Source of the DNA: Methylococcaceae bacterium | Lineage (GTDB): Bacteria > Pseudomonadota > Gammaproteobacteria > Methylococcales > Methylomonadaceae | Length of the DNA: 8,932 nucleotides | Direction: 5' to 3' | NCBI GenBank assembly: GCA_005779525.1 | Contig: SXIZ01000122.1 | Span: 1 to 8,932, forward strand | Shown here: piece after piece, positions 1 through 7,533 of the stretch | Position numbering within the stretch: position 1 is the stretch's first letter | Layout: each line of letters starts with the position of its first letter | Position numbers and translations under genes: made by a program | The notes under the pieces: model-generated | Databases searched by the model: none | The model's input: the letters and a program-made list of their open reading frames with translations, nothing else | Told to the model about the DNA's origin: nothing

Positions 1-2493
1 AAACACCGAGTCAAATTCCACCCCGTACACGCGCACATGCGCCACGTTACCTTGCGCACTGGTATAGGCGGTTGGGTTTGCTTGATTATTACCAATGTTG
101 ATATTAGTGGTATATTGATCGAATACCTGCACGGTTTGTTGATAGTTCTTAATATCCATTAAGAACGCATCAAAGTTAAAGATTAAGGCTTTATTTAGCC
201 AGAAGGTTTTAAAGCCAAGTTCCAAGGCGTTGGTAACTTCGGGTTTAACCGTACTGGAAATGCCATTAACGTTGAGCGCCGAACCGGATTTTTCGCCGTA
301 TTGCCAGGAAATATAGGTGGTTAAATCATCATTGATTTTATAACTTGGGGTAACCTGTGCAGTATATAGCACATCGTTATACGTGGTTTTCACTGGGTTA
401 TATAACAGACCAATTTGCTGATTACGCACCGCTTTCGCGGCGGCAATTTGTGCTTTTTGCGCCGGGGTCAAGCTATTATAGGCATCACCAGCCACGGTAG
501 TTTTGGCTTTGCCGTAATAACGATTGGCAATGGCATCCGCCAGTGCCAATTGATCGGTGGAATTATTGGTTCCCAATACACCCTGAGCATTTGAGGCAAA
601 TCCACCTAAATTCAAACGATTAATGGCCACTGGATTTAATCCACCGCCTGCACCATTTGCTGTTAAGTTAATTTGGTCTTCGGTGGTACGGTGTTCGTGA
701 GTAACTCTTAAGCCCGTGGTTAAGGTTAATTTATCGGTAAAGTGCAAGTCAGTTTCGCCATAGGCGGCACCCGAAGCAGTGCGAATCCGGGTAATACCAA
801 ATTTACGTACGTCTACTAAGGAGTCCTTTAATAATGCTAGACCTGAGCCTCGATTTTCCCCGGCGTTAGTATCTAAGACTTTGTATTGCGCATCGGTAGC
901 AAACCATGCGCCCGCATCTGAACCCCAGCCTGTTTTAGATTGCACGTTGTTACTGGTGAGGATGCCAAAGACCCCGGCTTTATAATCGATAAAGCCGCCA
1001 TTCGGTTTGTTGGCAATTTTAAATTCCTGGGTGTATTGATCGTAACGCACCCCGCCACCGCCTTCCAAGCTGATGTCATAGGGTGTGCCTTCATCATTAT
1101 GTGCATCAAAATTGTAATAACGCACGCCAGTAATGGAACTGAACACATGGTTGGCTTTATCCCAATCTACCGCAAGCGATCCTCCACGACTGGAAACCGT
1201 TTGCCCTTGGTTTTCATTGAACCAGGGGGCGTGGCGTTGTTCGCCACTTGAATATTCCTTCCAACTAAAACCGCGCCCTTGGAAATAGGCGCGTGGTCCG
1301 GTATACACCCCCGCGGCATTGGTAAAACCATCTAATTTGGCTTGTGCCGAAGTCCCATTGGGATCGGTTAACGTGCCATTGGCAAAGCGTAGGGGTTGTG
1401 CATGATAAAAGGTTAAGCCATTTTGTAATTGCGGTTGATTGGGTTCAAAGTCCGCGCGGATCAAGGCCTTTAAGTTATCCGTCGGTGTAAACAGAAATTG
1501 CACGCGTCCACTTAAGCGATCGCGGTTGTAAAAACTATAGTTATTATCGTAGGTATTATTGTAATAGCCTCGGCCTTTATCAACGATAAACGAGCCACGC
1601 CACGCTAACAAGTCTTTAATCACCGCACCACCCAAAGCGCCTTGTAAAATTAGGGCTTCGCGCTGCCCATAGGTCAGCGACAATTCTGCGGTGGGGGTAA
1701 AGGTGGGGAGTTTTGAATACACATTGACCTTACCCGCGCTGGCGCTTAAACCACCCTCGGTACCTCTCGGGCCACGCGTGGCTTCAACGGATTCTATGTC
1801 ATAAAAGCTAAAGTTAGCCAGCTGCGACAAACCATAACTGATGCCGTCAACGGTCACACCTACGCTGGGGTCTTGGGTTTCTGAGAAGCTACGTTTGCCC
1901 AAACCACGAATTGATAGTGAGGCGCCACGGGTGTTATTTTGGTTAAACTGCACGTTGGCGGTCCGCCGGGTAATCGCGCCTAAATCTAACGCTAATTCGC
2001 GACTGAGCTCTTTCCCGGATACCACAGATACCGATTGTTTAACATCATGCAGTTTTTCTAGCTTTGGTTTGGCATTGACGACGACTTCGCCCAAATTTAC
2101 GATTTTTTCTGATTCAGGTTTGACTTTTTCAGTTTCGGCAACCGATTCTGCAGGTGTATTTGCCGCTTCACCCGCCGTAGACTCGTTTGTCGCTGGTGAA
2201 GTGGCAACTGCACCGCGCTTTAAGGCGTCGCGTTCGCGTTCAAGTGCTTCCAAGCGTTCACGTAGCAGGGCATTCTCCTCTTGTAAACCATTCACTAGTT
2301 TTGAGCTTTGTGGTTTGCCTTTAACTTTCTTTTTTACTTCGGCTGCTTCAGTGTCTTCTACCGCCATGATAGACACACTGAGCACTGCAGCGGTTACGCA
2401 CGCGGCTAACTTTTGCTTTCGACTCATGGCAAACGGAATTTCACCTCGTCGGCCAAGGCCAGTTTGGAATGCATACGCATGATGATTATTCAT
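1..2493 (-). CDS. TonB-dependent outer-membrane receptor, C-terminus cut off by the window
   Basis: This reading frame stays open for 831 codons from ATG 2493 to the left edge, so the protein is partial. The family imports scarce ligands such as metal chelates, cobalamin or sugars across the outer membrane using TonB energy; the ligand here cannot be told. In order I see a hydrophobic signal segment at about residues 27-44, a charged Glu/Arg/Leu-rich stretch at about 63-93 that should form a coiled coil, an Ala/Glu/Thr-rich linker, a TonB-box-like GEVVVNA at 135-141, and a plug domain at about 145-260 with SIRGLG, VGVTVDGISYG and IESVEATRGPRGTEGG. The plug end is a degenerate form of the usual GPQGTLYG. 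Aromatic-rich beta-strand barrel sequence follows to the edge. ATG 2493 has a good ribosome binding site, but ATG 2427 would give a more standard signal peptide (MSRKQKLAACVTAAVLSVSI). Plug and barrel identity is secure. Confidence 0.93.
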   Translation of the reverse strand, partial: MNNHHAYAFQTGLGRRGEIPFAMSRKQKLAACVTAAVLSVSIMAVEDTEAAEVKKKVKGKPQSSKLVNGLQEENALLRERLEALERERDALKRGAVATSPATNESTAGEAANTPAESVAETEKVKPESEKIVNLGEVVVNAKPKLEKLHDVKQSVSVVSGKELSRELALDLGAITRRTANVQFNQNNTRGASLSIRGLGKRSFSETQDPSVGVTVDGISYGLSQLANFSFYDIESVEATRGPRGTEGGLSASAGKVNVYSKLPTFTPTAELSLTYGQREALILQGALGGAVIKDLLAWRGSFIVDKGRGYYNNTYDNNYSFYNRDRLSGRVQFLFTPTDNLKALIRADFEPNQPQLQNGLTFYHAQPLRFANGTLTDPNGTSAQAKLDGFTNAAGVYTGPRAYFQGRGFSWKEYSSGEQRHAPWFNENQGQTVSSRGGSLAVDWDKANHVFSSITGVRYYNFDAHNDEGTPYDISLEGGGGVRYDQYTQEFKIANKPNGGFIDYKAGVFGILTSNNVQSKTGWGSDAGAWFATDAQYKVLDTNAGENRGSGLALLKDSLVDVRKFGITRIRTASGAAYGETDLHFTDKLTLTTGLRVTHEHRTTEDQINLTANGAGGGLNPVAINRLNLGGFASNAQGVLGTNNSTDQLALADAIANRYYGKAKTTVAGDAYNSLTPAQKAQIAAAKAVRNQQIGLLYNPVKTTYNDVLYTAQVTPSYKINDDLTTYISWQYGEKSGSALNVNGISSTVKPEVTNALELGFKTFWLNKALIFNFDAFLMDIKNYQQTVQVFDQYTTNINIGNNQANPTAYTSAQGNVAHVRVYGVEFDSVF

Positions 2494-2500
2494 TTATAAA

Positions 2501-2506
2501 CCCTCT
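2501..2506 (-). promoter_or_regulatory. Ribosome binding site deciding the receptor start
   Basis: On the minus strand AGAGGG lies 7 nt before ATG 2493, which is good Shine-Dalgarno spacing. The alternative ATG at 2427 has only a GAGGTG about 15 nt upstream. The first therefore looks like the real start even though it adds 22 residues before the conventional signal peptide. Confidence 0.6.
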
Positions 2507-2712
2507 TAAATTAAAAAACATAAGCCGAGCTCTTTACGCTTAGTGCATTTGAACAACAAGTGACCTAAGGTTTACAAAAAACTAGGCTGAGTTAATTACT
2601 TAGTCAGTTTCTAACGCGTTAAGAGACACAGACAAATAGCTATGGCAATTTGTATGCCTAATCTGCAGGGAAAAAATAAATATATTTATCAATTTATTGC
2701 GTTTACATAAAC

Positions 2713-2727
2713 ACAACAAGCTGTTGT
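2713..2727. repeat. 15-bp dyad, possible operator upstream of the receptor
   Basis: ACAACA-agc-TGTTGT is a perfect inverted repeat with 6-bp arms and a 3-bp centre, the size bound by a dimeric repressor or activator. It lies about 220 bases upstream of the receptor ATG, within the region expected to carry its promoter. The regulatory role is inferred from symmetry and position only. Confidence 0.35.
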
Positions 2728-3083
2728 TAATTAATAATTTACACAGTTAAGCAGTGATAAATTTTAATACTGTTGCAAAATCAGCAGCGGCTAATGTTGT
2801 TGTCTTGCCTGTGCCGAGGCAGGCTTATGATGCTAAGCTGCTATTATTCCAGCAAAAATTGGGGGAATAAATCCTAAAAACTCAACTCCATCTGGGGTGT
2901 CATGCAGTAAAATCTAGCCGCAACGCTAAGCAATACTTTGCGATTTTAAATTAATGGATGAGGTCGGCGATTTGCAATCGTTAGGAAGGAAAGCAAAGAT
3001 GGCAGGAAAATTTGCAGGGCTTTAAGATTTAAGTCTTTGCAATTTAAGCGAGAGTGAGGTTAATCAGATGTTTGTAAACCCAT

Positions 3084-3112
3084 TCCCCGCTCAAATTAAG
3101 TTATGGCGGGGA
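3084..3112. repeat. GC-rich inverted repeat downstream of the small secreted protein gene
   Basis: TCCCCGC (3084-3090) and GCGGGGA (3106-3112) form a perfect 7-bp stem with a 15-nt loop inside AT-rich sequence. It lies 63 bases past the stop of the minus-strand gene at 3175-3519, where a terminator would be expected, but no T-run follows the stem on either strand. It could be a transcript-end stabiliser or a weak terminator. Confidence 0.35.
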
Positions 3113-3174
3113 GTTGTGCAAGCTAATGGGTCATTGAGGATTGGATATTACTACAGTACAGTTAATTAGGTAGC

Positions 3175-3519
3175 CTAGCCACCTAACTTGGTTTTTGCGG
3201 CACTGGTTTCCTGTTTTATCTTATCTACAGCGGCTTTAAAGCGCGCTTGTTGCGCATTGGCGGTCTTGGTGATTAAGGCGTTATCGGCATTGGCTTCGTC
3301 TACAATGCAACCATTGTAAGCATTAGCTTTTGCTTGCCAAGCATTCACTGCAGCAATGCTTTCGTTAAAATCATCTTCGGTACCGAGTTTTAATGCTGGA
3401 GCAGTGGGTTCCTCGCCGCATTTACTTGGAGTCCACGTGCCATTGCTAATGGAGCCTGCCATCGCGGCAGTTGTGCTAGCAAGTAAAAATACAGTGGTCA
3501 CTAATTGTTTTAAAAGCAT
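3175..3519 (-). CDS. Small secreted hypothetical protein with two cysteines
   Basis: This is a 114-residue protein with a clear Sec signal peptide: MLLKQ, a hydrophobic core, then a likely cleavage after AMA near residue 21. The mature part of about 93 residues is probably periplasmic. It has two cysteines, in SKCGEE (about residue 34) and YNGCIVDEAN (about residue 71), which could form one disulfide. The rest is mostly Ala/Lys/Asn/Gln-rich and probably helical, with NAWQAKANAYNGC followed by ANADNALITKTANAQQARF, so a helical hairpin pinned by the disulfide is plausible. I do not recognise a named family and assign no function. ATG 3519 is supported by GAGGA about 6 nt upstream. It is the last of the closely spaced minus-strand genes. 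Confidence 0.8.
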   Translation of the reverse strand: MLLKQLVTTVFLLASTTAAMAGSISNGTWTPSKCGEEPTAPALKLGTEDDFNESIAAVNAWQAKANAYNGCIVDEANADNALITKTANAQQARFKAAVDKIKQETSAAKTKLGG

Positions 3520-3594
3520 GGTTTGTCCTCGTGGGATGGGTTAAAGCATACCGCTGTGGATAGCGGGATTAAAAAAAGGGTATCTAGTTTTGTG

Positions 3595-4086
3595 TTAGAA
3601 CAGTAGGGCCATAGATAAATGGTTTTCATACTGGCCGTGAATTTTTACCGCATTAATATGTCGGCCTTCATGCAAAAAGCCCAAACTTTCATAGAGCTTG
3701 ATGGCAATGTGATTATTTTCGCGGACGGTTAATTCCACTCGATTGAGGCCACGCGCTTGCGCAGCCTCTAATACGGTGTGCATTAATCTTCGCCCTAATC
3801 CTTGACCGCGGTAGTTAGGTAAAATGCCAATACCTAAAACGCCCGAGTGTTCGAAAACCGGGCGGTTCAGAGAGGCTACATCGGCCCAAGCGATAACTTG
3901 CTCGCCGTCCAAGGCAATAATATGTGGCCAGTTTTCGGCAATATTGCGTTGAACATACGCCATCGTCATTTCTCGCGGCGGACCTTCAAGAAACGCAAGG
4001 TAGCGCAGTTCGCGGGCTACGGTGTCCACAACCTGGGCAAAGCCGTCTATATAATTTTCGTTAATTTTGATGATCTGGTAACTCAT
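3595..4086 (-). CDS. GNAT-family N-acetyltransferase (third of three)
   Basis: This 163-residue protein is a single Gcn5-related acetyltransferase domain, which moves an acetyl group from acetyl-CoA to an amine of a small molecule or protein in the cytoplasm. The acetyl-CoA pyrophosphate loop is visible as RGQGLGR at residues 93-99, just after the beta-strand GVLGIGILPNY. The C-terminal signature NNHIAIKLYESLGFLHEGR (about 124-142) is like that of small-molecule and polyamine/amino-acid GNATs, and the YENHLSMALLF ending is also typical. The N-terminal ELRYLAFLEGPP block is consistent with the annotated start, although there is no good ribosome binding site before ATG 4086. The substrate is unknown. 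It is clearly different in sequence from the two GNATs upstream, so this is not a recent duplication. Confidence 0.9.
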   Translation of the reverse strand: MSYQIIKINENYIDGFAQVVDTVARELRYLAFLEGPPREMTMAYVQRNIAENWPHIIALDGEQVIAWADVASLNRPVFEHSGVLGIGILPNYRGQGLGRRLMHTVLEAAQARGLNRVELTVRENNHIAIKLYESLGFLHEGRHINAVKIHGQYENHLSMALLF

Positions 4087-4161
4087 TGATGCTGTTTTCT
4101 GTGGGAGGAGGATGTTAAAATTTTATGGGTATTAACTAGGGGTATCCAATGCTGCTAGCCA

Positions 4162-4578
4162 CTAATGCTCTTTACCCGCATAAATCCACATGGCCTGGGT
4201 TTGACCTGCGGGTTCAAACCCGCATTTGCTGTAAAAATCCAGCGAATTAACGTCTGCAACTAGCATGTGTTGATGAAAGCCTTGATAGCGTGCGGTCAGC
4301 TTAGCTATGATTTCTGTGCCTATTCCTCGACGTTGGTAAGCTGGCAAAACTAATAAATGTGGGTAATACACAACTAAATAGCCATCGGAGATGGCATTAC
4401 CTAATCCTACCAGTCGTCCGCCATCCCACGCAGTAATTAAGCTATGGGACGCTAATAAGGCTTGGTGTAATAAGCCCGGTTTATCTGCTGCTGACCAGGC
4501 ATTCTCCTGATAAAGCTCCAATAAGCTGTCAAGTGGCAGAACGCGTTTGTCGCTGTAACGAATGCTGGTGTTGCTCAT
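4162..4578 (-). CDS. GNAT-family N-acetyltransferase (second of three)
   Basis: This 138-residue protein is a compact GNAT fold with little beyond the core. ITAWDGGRLVGLGNAISDGY (about 48-67) forms the central strands, HLLVLPAYQRRGIGTEI (74-90) holds the acetyl-CoA loop QRRGIG at 82-87, and DVNSLDFYSKCGFEPAG (109-125) is the usual final alpha-beta unit. The ENAWSAADKPGLL opening is typical of short GNATs annotated only as acetyltransferases. The substrate is unknown. ATG 4578 has no strong Shine-Dalgarno; AAGAGA lies about 12 nt upstream. It follows the first GNAT after 43 bases, so cotranscription is likely, and translation may depend partly on that. Confidence 0.88.
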   Translation of the reverse strand: MSNTSIRYSDKRVLPLDSLLELYQENAWSAADKPGLLHQALLASHSLITAWDGGRLVGLGNAISDGYLVVYYPHLLVLPAYQRRGIGTEIIAKLTARYQGFHQHMLVADVNSLDFYSKCGFEPAGQTQAMWIYAGKEH

Positions 4579-4621
4579 AAGCAGAATACGTCTCTTGAGT
4601 GATAAGGAAGGTAGGCTAAAG

Positions 4622-5152
4622 TTAAGTTGCTGAAGTGCCTAGTAATTTTTTATAGCGGAGTTCATGTAAAGGTGCTTTGATTAAGGTGCTAAAGTATTTT
4701 TCTGCACCATCAGCTTCAAAGCCTAATGCTTGGTAAAAGTCACGTGCTTGCTGGTTGTTTTTGATGACCCACAGGCTCATTGCTTGCCAGCGCAATTTTT
4801 CAGCATGTGCTAACACTGCTTGCAACAATTCACGTCCATAACCCTTGCGCCACTCTGCAGGCAAAATGTTTATGGCAACAATTTCCCCTATTGCTTGCTT
4901 TTGCAAATCAGCGTCGCGTGCGGGGCCATAGACACAGTAACCTGTAATTAAGCCAGCATCATTTAGGACGACCCGGTATATTCCAGGATTGGCTTCAGTG
5001 AGTGATCTGCGCCAGTTTTTACTGGTTTCTTCAATATTCAAATCTTTTAGAAAATCCGCTGGCATCAGATCGATATACGCTGCTAACCAAGCGTTAATTT
5101 GTATTTCAGCCATTTTGTGGGCATCATTTGCGACAGCTATACGCGTACTCAT
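4622..5152 (-). CDS. GNAT-family N-acetyltransferase (first of three)
   Basis: This 176-residue protein opens with a block common in one GNAT branch, INAWLAAYIDLMPADFLKDLN (about 19-39). Central strands follow at RVVLNDAGLITGYCVYG (about 60-76), then IGEIVAINILPAEWRKGYGRELL (88-110) with the acetyl-CoA loop RKGYGR at 102-107, and a C-terminal NNQQARDFYQALGFEADG (132-149). ATG 5152 has AAGGAAAG about 8 nt upstream, the best ribosome site of the three GNAT genes. It starts 66 bases after the sulfatase stop, so it may be read from the sulfatase transcript. The substrate cannot be told; the branch includes enzymes acting on amino acids, polyamines or antibiotics. Confidence 0.9.
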   Translation of the reverse strand: MSTRIAVANDAHKMAEIQINAWLAAYIDLMPADFLKDLNIEETSKNWRRSLTEANPGIYRVVLNDAGLITGYCVYGPARDADLQKQAIGEIVAINILPAEWRKGYGRELLQAVLAHAEKLRWQAMSLWVIKNNQQARDFYQALGFEADGAEKYFSTLIKAPLHELRYKKLLGTSAT

Positions 5153-5218
5153 AGTTTACTTTCCTTAGACGTATTGGAACGTTGTGTTCTTTCTGTAAGC
5201 AGCGGCTTGTCAGCGACC

Positions 5219-6988
5219 TTATTTTGCTGTCTTAGCATCCAACCAGCCATAGCCATAATCTCGTCCCAACTCGATGACATTGTTTTGCGCGACATAGGTT
5301 TGCCAATCGAGTTTTAATTCTGCTAATTTACGGGCAAATTCTTTTTGTAAACCGCGATTAGCGAGTTTATTATCGGTTTCAAGCTGATTGTTCGGATTGA
5401 GATTATGTAATTCTCCTGGGTCATGCGCTAAATTGAATAATTGCCAGTAGCCTTCACCTTGCGGCGGGTAAGCGCGCACAATTTTCCAGTCGCCTTTACG
5501 TAAGGCGCTACGGCCAAATAATTCAAAACCAAACGCAGATTCTTTGCTATGCACGGCAATTGTGTTTCCCGTGAGATAGGGGAGAGCAGACGTTCCTTGC
5601 AATGGGAGTATGGGTTTATTTTGATAGACGATGCCAGGATGCTGGGTGCCAGCGATGTCCAATAAGGTCGGTAATATATCTCTAACGGTGACTAGCGAAG
5701 TTGCCGTGCCAGCTTTAATCGCTTTGGGGTAATACACGAACGCGGGGGTGTGCATTCCCCCTTCGGTAGTATTGCCTTTATACAAACGGTTGGGTAAGGC
5801 ACTGGTTTGTCCCCAAGCTTCATTGATCGTGACATAGGAGTTTTTACGCCCGATATTGTTTAGGCTATTGTCAAAAGTACTATTAATCCAGCCGTAGAAT
5901 TGCTCGTAATAGGCTTGACCAGAAGCGGCCTTGGCCGCTCCTCCTTGTTTACCTAGATCATTCCCTTCTGCACCGTTGTCGGAAAAAAACACGATAACGG
6001 TATTTTCCAATTCCCCTTTAGCACTTAAGTGGGCAAGCAAGCGTCCAATATTGTCATCTAACGCTTCTATTGCCGCCGCATACGCTTCATATACTTTCGC
6101 AGAACGGGTGCGTTCTTCAGCTGAAAGTTGCTGCCAGGGTTTAATTCCAGCAGGTAAGGGGGGTTGGGGGGCGTTTGTTGGCACGAGGCCTAATTGCTTT
6201 TGCTTTTGAAAACGGCGCGCGGCAATTTCATCATAGCCAATATCATAACGACCTCCGACTTTCGCTAGGTTGCTATCAGGCGCTTGAATTGGCCAATGTG
6301 GCGCGGTGTAAGCCGCATAAGCAAAAAATGGTTTCCCGGAACCTAAGCCAGAATCAATATATTCGATCAGTTTATCGGTGTAAGTCTTACTGGAATAAAA
6401 GTCGTCGGGTAATTGAATATCTTGGTCATTCTCCGTATAGCGTGGCTCTTTTCCAGCCGCGTTTAAGCGTTGCACGGCTTGTTTAAAATGCGATGCGCCG
6501 CCAGGTAATAATGCAAAAGAACGCTCAAAACCCCGAGCACCTGGGAGGTACTCCGCTTCACTGCCTAAATGCCATTTACCTGCTAGGTAGGTGCGGTAGC
6601 CTGCATCTTTCAATAAACTGGATAATGGCGCCACTCGGTGATCCAATACCCCTTCATAGCCCGGATGACCTTTTTGTTCCGGGGCCAGAATTTCCAGCAT
6701 AGAGCCTACCCCTGCTAAATGATGATCGGTGCCAGAAAACAGCTCGGAGCGCGTGGGAGAACAGGTAGGTTGCGCATAAAAATTACGTAGAATTCGACCT
6801 TGCTGCGCAAGTTTATCGAGATTAGGCGTTTGAATTTCGCTGCCGAACACCCCTAAATCGGAGTAGCCTAGGTCATCTGCCACAATGAGTAGGATATTAG
6901 GTTTTTTATGCGTATCTGATTCTGCAGCATAACCATGGAATGACCATGCAAACAGGGTATAAGCTATCAAAAAGGTTTTAAGCTGCAT
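5219..6988 (-). CDS. atsA: Secreted type I arylsulfatase, Pseudomonas AtsA-like
   Basis: This 589-residue sulfatase hydrolyses sulfate monoesters and releases inorganic sulfate, usually for sulfur supply. Residues 1-21 form a Sec signal peptide ending FHGYA, so the enzyme should be periplasmic, unlike the shorter Pseudomonas aeruginosa AtsA. Every active-site residue known for that enzyme is recognisable at near-constant offset: calcium ligands D38, D39, D337 and N338; the formylglycine precursor C76 in CSPTRSELFSG; R80; K138 and H140 in AGKWHLG; H231 in TAPHWP; and K404 in RLYKGNTTEGG. CxPxR is the form converted by the aerobic formylglycine-generating enzyme, whose gene is not in the window. 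The C-terminal WQLFNLAHDPGELHNL block is typical of the family. No good ribosome site precedes ATG 6988. It is the first gene of the leftward cluster and faces fae divergently. The true substrate is unknown. Confidence 0.96.
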   Translation of the reverse strand: MQLKTFLIAYTLFAWSFHGYAAESDTHKKPNILLIVADDLGYSDLGVFGSEIQTPNLDKLAQQGRILRNFYAQPTCSPTRSELFSGTDHHLAGVGSMLEILAPEQKGHPGYEGVLDHRVAPLSSLLKDAGYRTYLAGKWHLGSEAEYLPGARGFERSFALLPGGASHFKQAVQRLNAAGKEPRYTENDQDIQLPDDFYSSKTYTDKLIEYIDSGLGSGKPFFAYAAYTAPHWPIQAPDSNLAKVGGRYDIGYDEIAARRFQKQKQLGLVPTNAPQPPLPAGIKPWQQLSAEERTRSAKVYEAYAAAIEALDDNIGRLLAHLSAKGELENTVIVFFSDNGAEGNDLGKQGGAAKAASGQAYYEQFYGWINSTFDNSLNNIGRKNSYVTINEAWGQTSALPNRLYKGNTTEGGMHTPAFVYYPKAIKAGTATSLVTVRDILPTLLDIAGTQHPGIVYQNKPILPLQGTSALPYLTGNTIAVHSKESAFGFELFGRSALRKGDWKIVRAYPPQGEGYWQLFNLAHDPGELHNLNPNNQLETDNKLANRGLQKEFARKLAELKLDWQTYVAQNNVIELGRDYGYGWLDAKTAK

Positions 6989-7215
6989 TATATAACCGAA
7001 CTAAAAGTGGTTTGGCTGGAAAATGCTCCAGACTGAATAAGGACTGTTTAATAAAAAGCAGTAACTATGCCAATAAATAATCTCTAAAATTCAAAGGATT
7101 TTGTGCGTCATGCGCCTTAAATGATGCTGGGTAAGCATTTAATTGCTGAGTGGCTGTTGCTCGGTGAGCAGTCCTTGAGGATTTTGTCTTGTTACTAGGG
7201 TTTAGAGCTACGCTG

Positions 7216-7231
7216 AGCTAAAATTTTAGCT
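7216..7231. repeat. Perfect 16-bp palindrome between atsA and fae
   Basis: AGCTAAAATTTTAGCT is perfectly self-complementary without a spacer. It lies about 230 bases upstream of atsA and 310 upstream of fae, so it could serve as an operator for either divergent gene. It is too AT-rich and tail-less to be a convincing terminator. The core TAAAATTTTA also occurs at 4116-4125, in the gap before the third GNAT gene. Confidence 0.45.
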
Positions 7232-7527
7232 TTGCGAAATTCTCTAGGATATTATTTTTAAATGATTTTTTGAGATATTAAAATCTATTTATATCATTTT
7301 ATTTGTGTCAAAACTCTAGCTATACTAAAACCGTATTTAAAATTCTGTTCTATTACGGATTGATAAACGGGTTTTTAAATATGCTACGGCGCAATGTAAA
7401 CAAATTTACCCAAATAAATCTGACATATGCCGAAAATTAAAATTACTCAGTCAATTTTTTTGTATCGACTTTAAGATTCTGCAGTCGCTATTTTTAAATT
7501 GATTGGGTAAAGACTTTTAACATTTCT

Positions 7528-7533
7528 GAGGTG
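7528..7533 (+). promoter_or_regulatory. Ribosome binding site of fae
   Basis: GAGGTG lies 7 nt before ATG 7541. This is a strong site with good spacing, as expected for a highly translated enzyme, and it fixes the start that also matches the conserved Fae N-terminus MAKI. Confidence 0.8.

Larger units (their letters stand above)
2494..3174. other. 681-base intergenic region upstream of the receptor gene
   Basis: This AT-rich stretch has no ORF of gene length on either strand and should hold the receptor promoter, reading leftward. I found no convincing -35/-10 pair. It does hold several dyads: TAACGCGTTA (2612-2621), ACAACA-agc-TGTTGT (2713-2727), TTATTCC/GGAATAA (2844-2850 and 2864-2870, 13-nt loop), CGATT-tgc-AATCG (2968-2980) and TCCCCGC/GCGGGGA (3084-3090 and 3106-3112). 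On the plus strand, GGAAGGA about 8 nt before ATG 2999 introduces an 8-codon ORF (MAGKFAGL, stop ending at 3025), which may be chance. Confidence 0.7.

Noticed and set aside
873..1251. Overlapping reading frames on both strands (873-1148 minus, 940-1251 plus)
   Set aside because: Both are out of frame with the receptor barrel coding sequence, which explains this DNA completely.
1841..2482. A 213-codon plus-strand reading frame
   Set aside because: It lies antisense to the N-terminal and plug regions of the receptor, has Ser/Thr/Ala-rich low-complexity composition and shows no domain; the minus frame gives a full TonB receptor.
3551..3566. CCGCT/AGCGG stem between the small secreted protein and the third GNAT gene, as a terminator
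   Set aside because: The A-run lies on the wrong side: for minus-strand transcripts the T-run would precede the stem. With only 5 bp it is probably not functional.
3595..5152. Recent tandem duplication of one GNAT gene
   Set aside because: The three proteins differ in length, N-terminal block and most residues; only the general fold motifs are shared.
5931..6702. Three plus-strand frames (5931-6209, 6175-6486, 6493-6702)
   Set aside because: They are antisense shadows of the sulfatase gene, with no recognisable domain and no ribosome sites.
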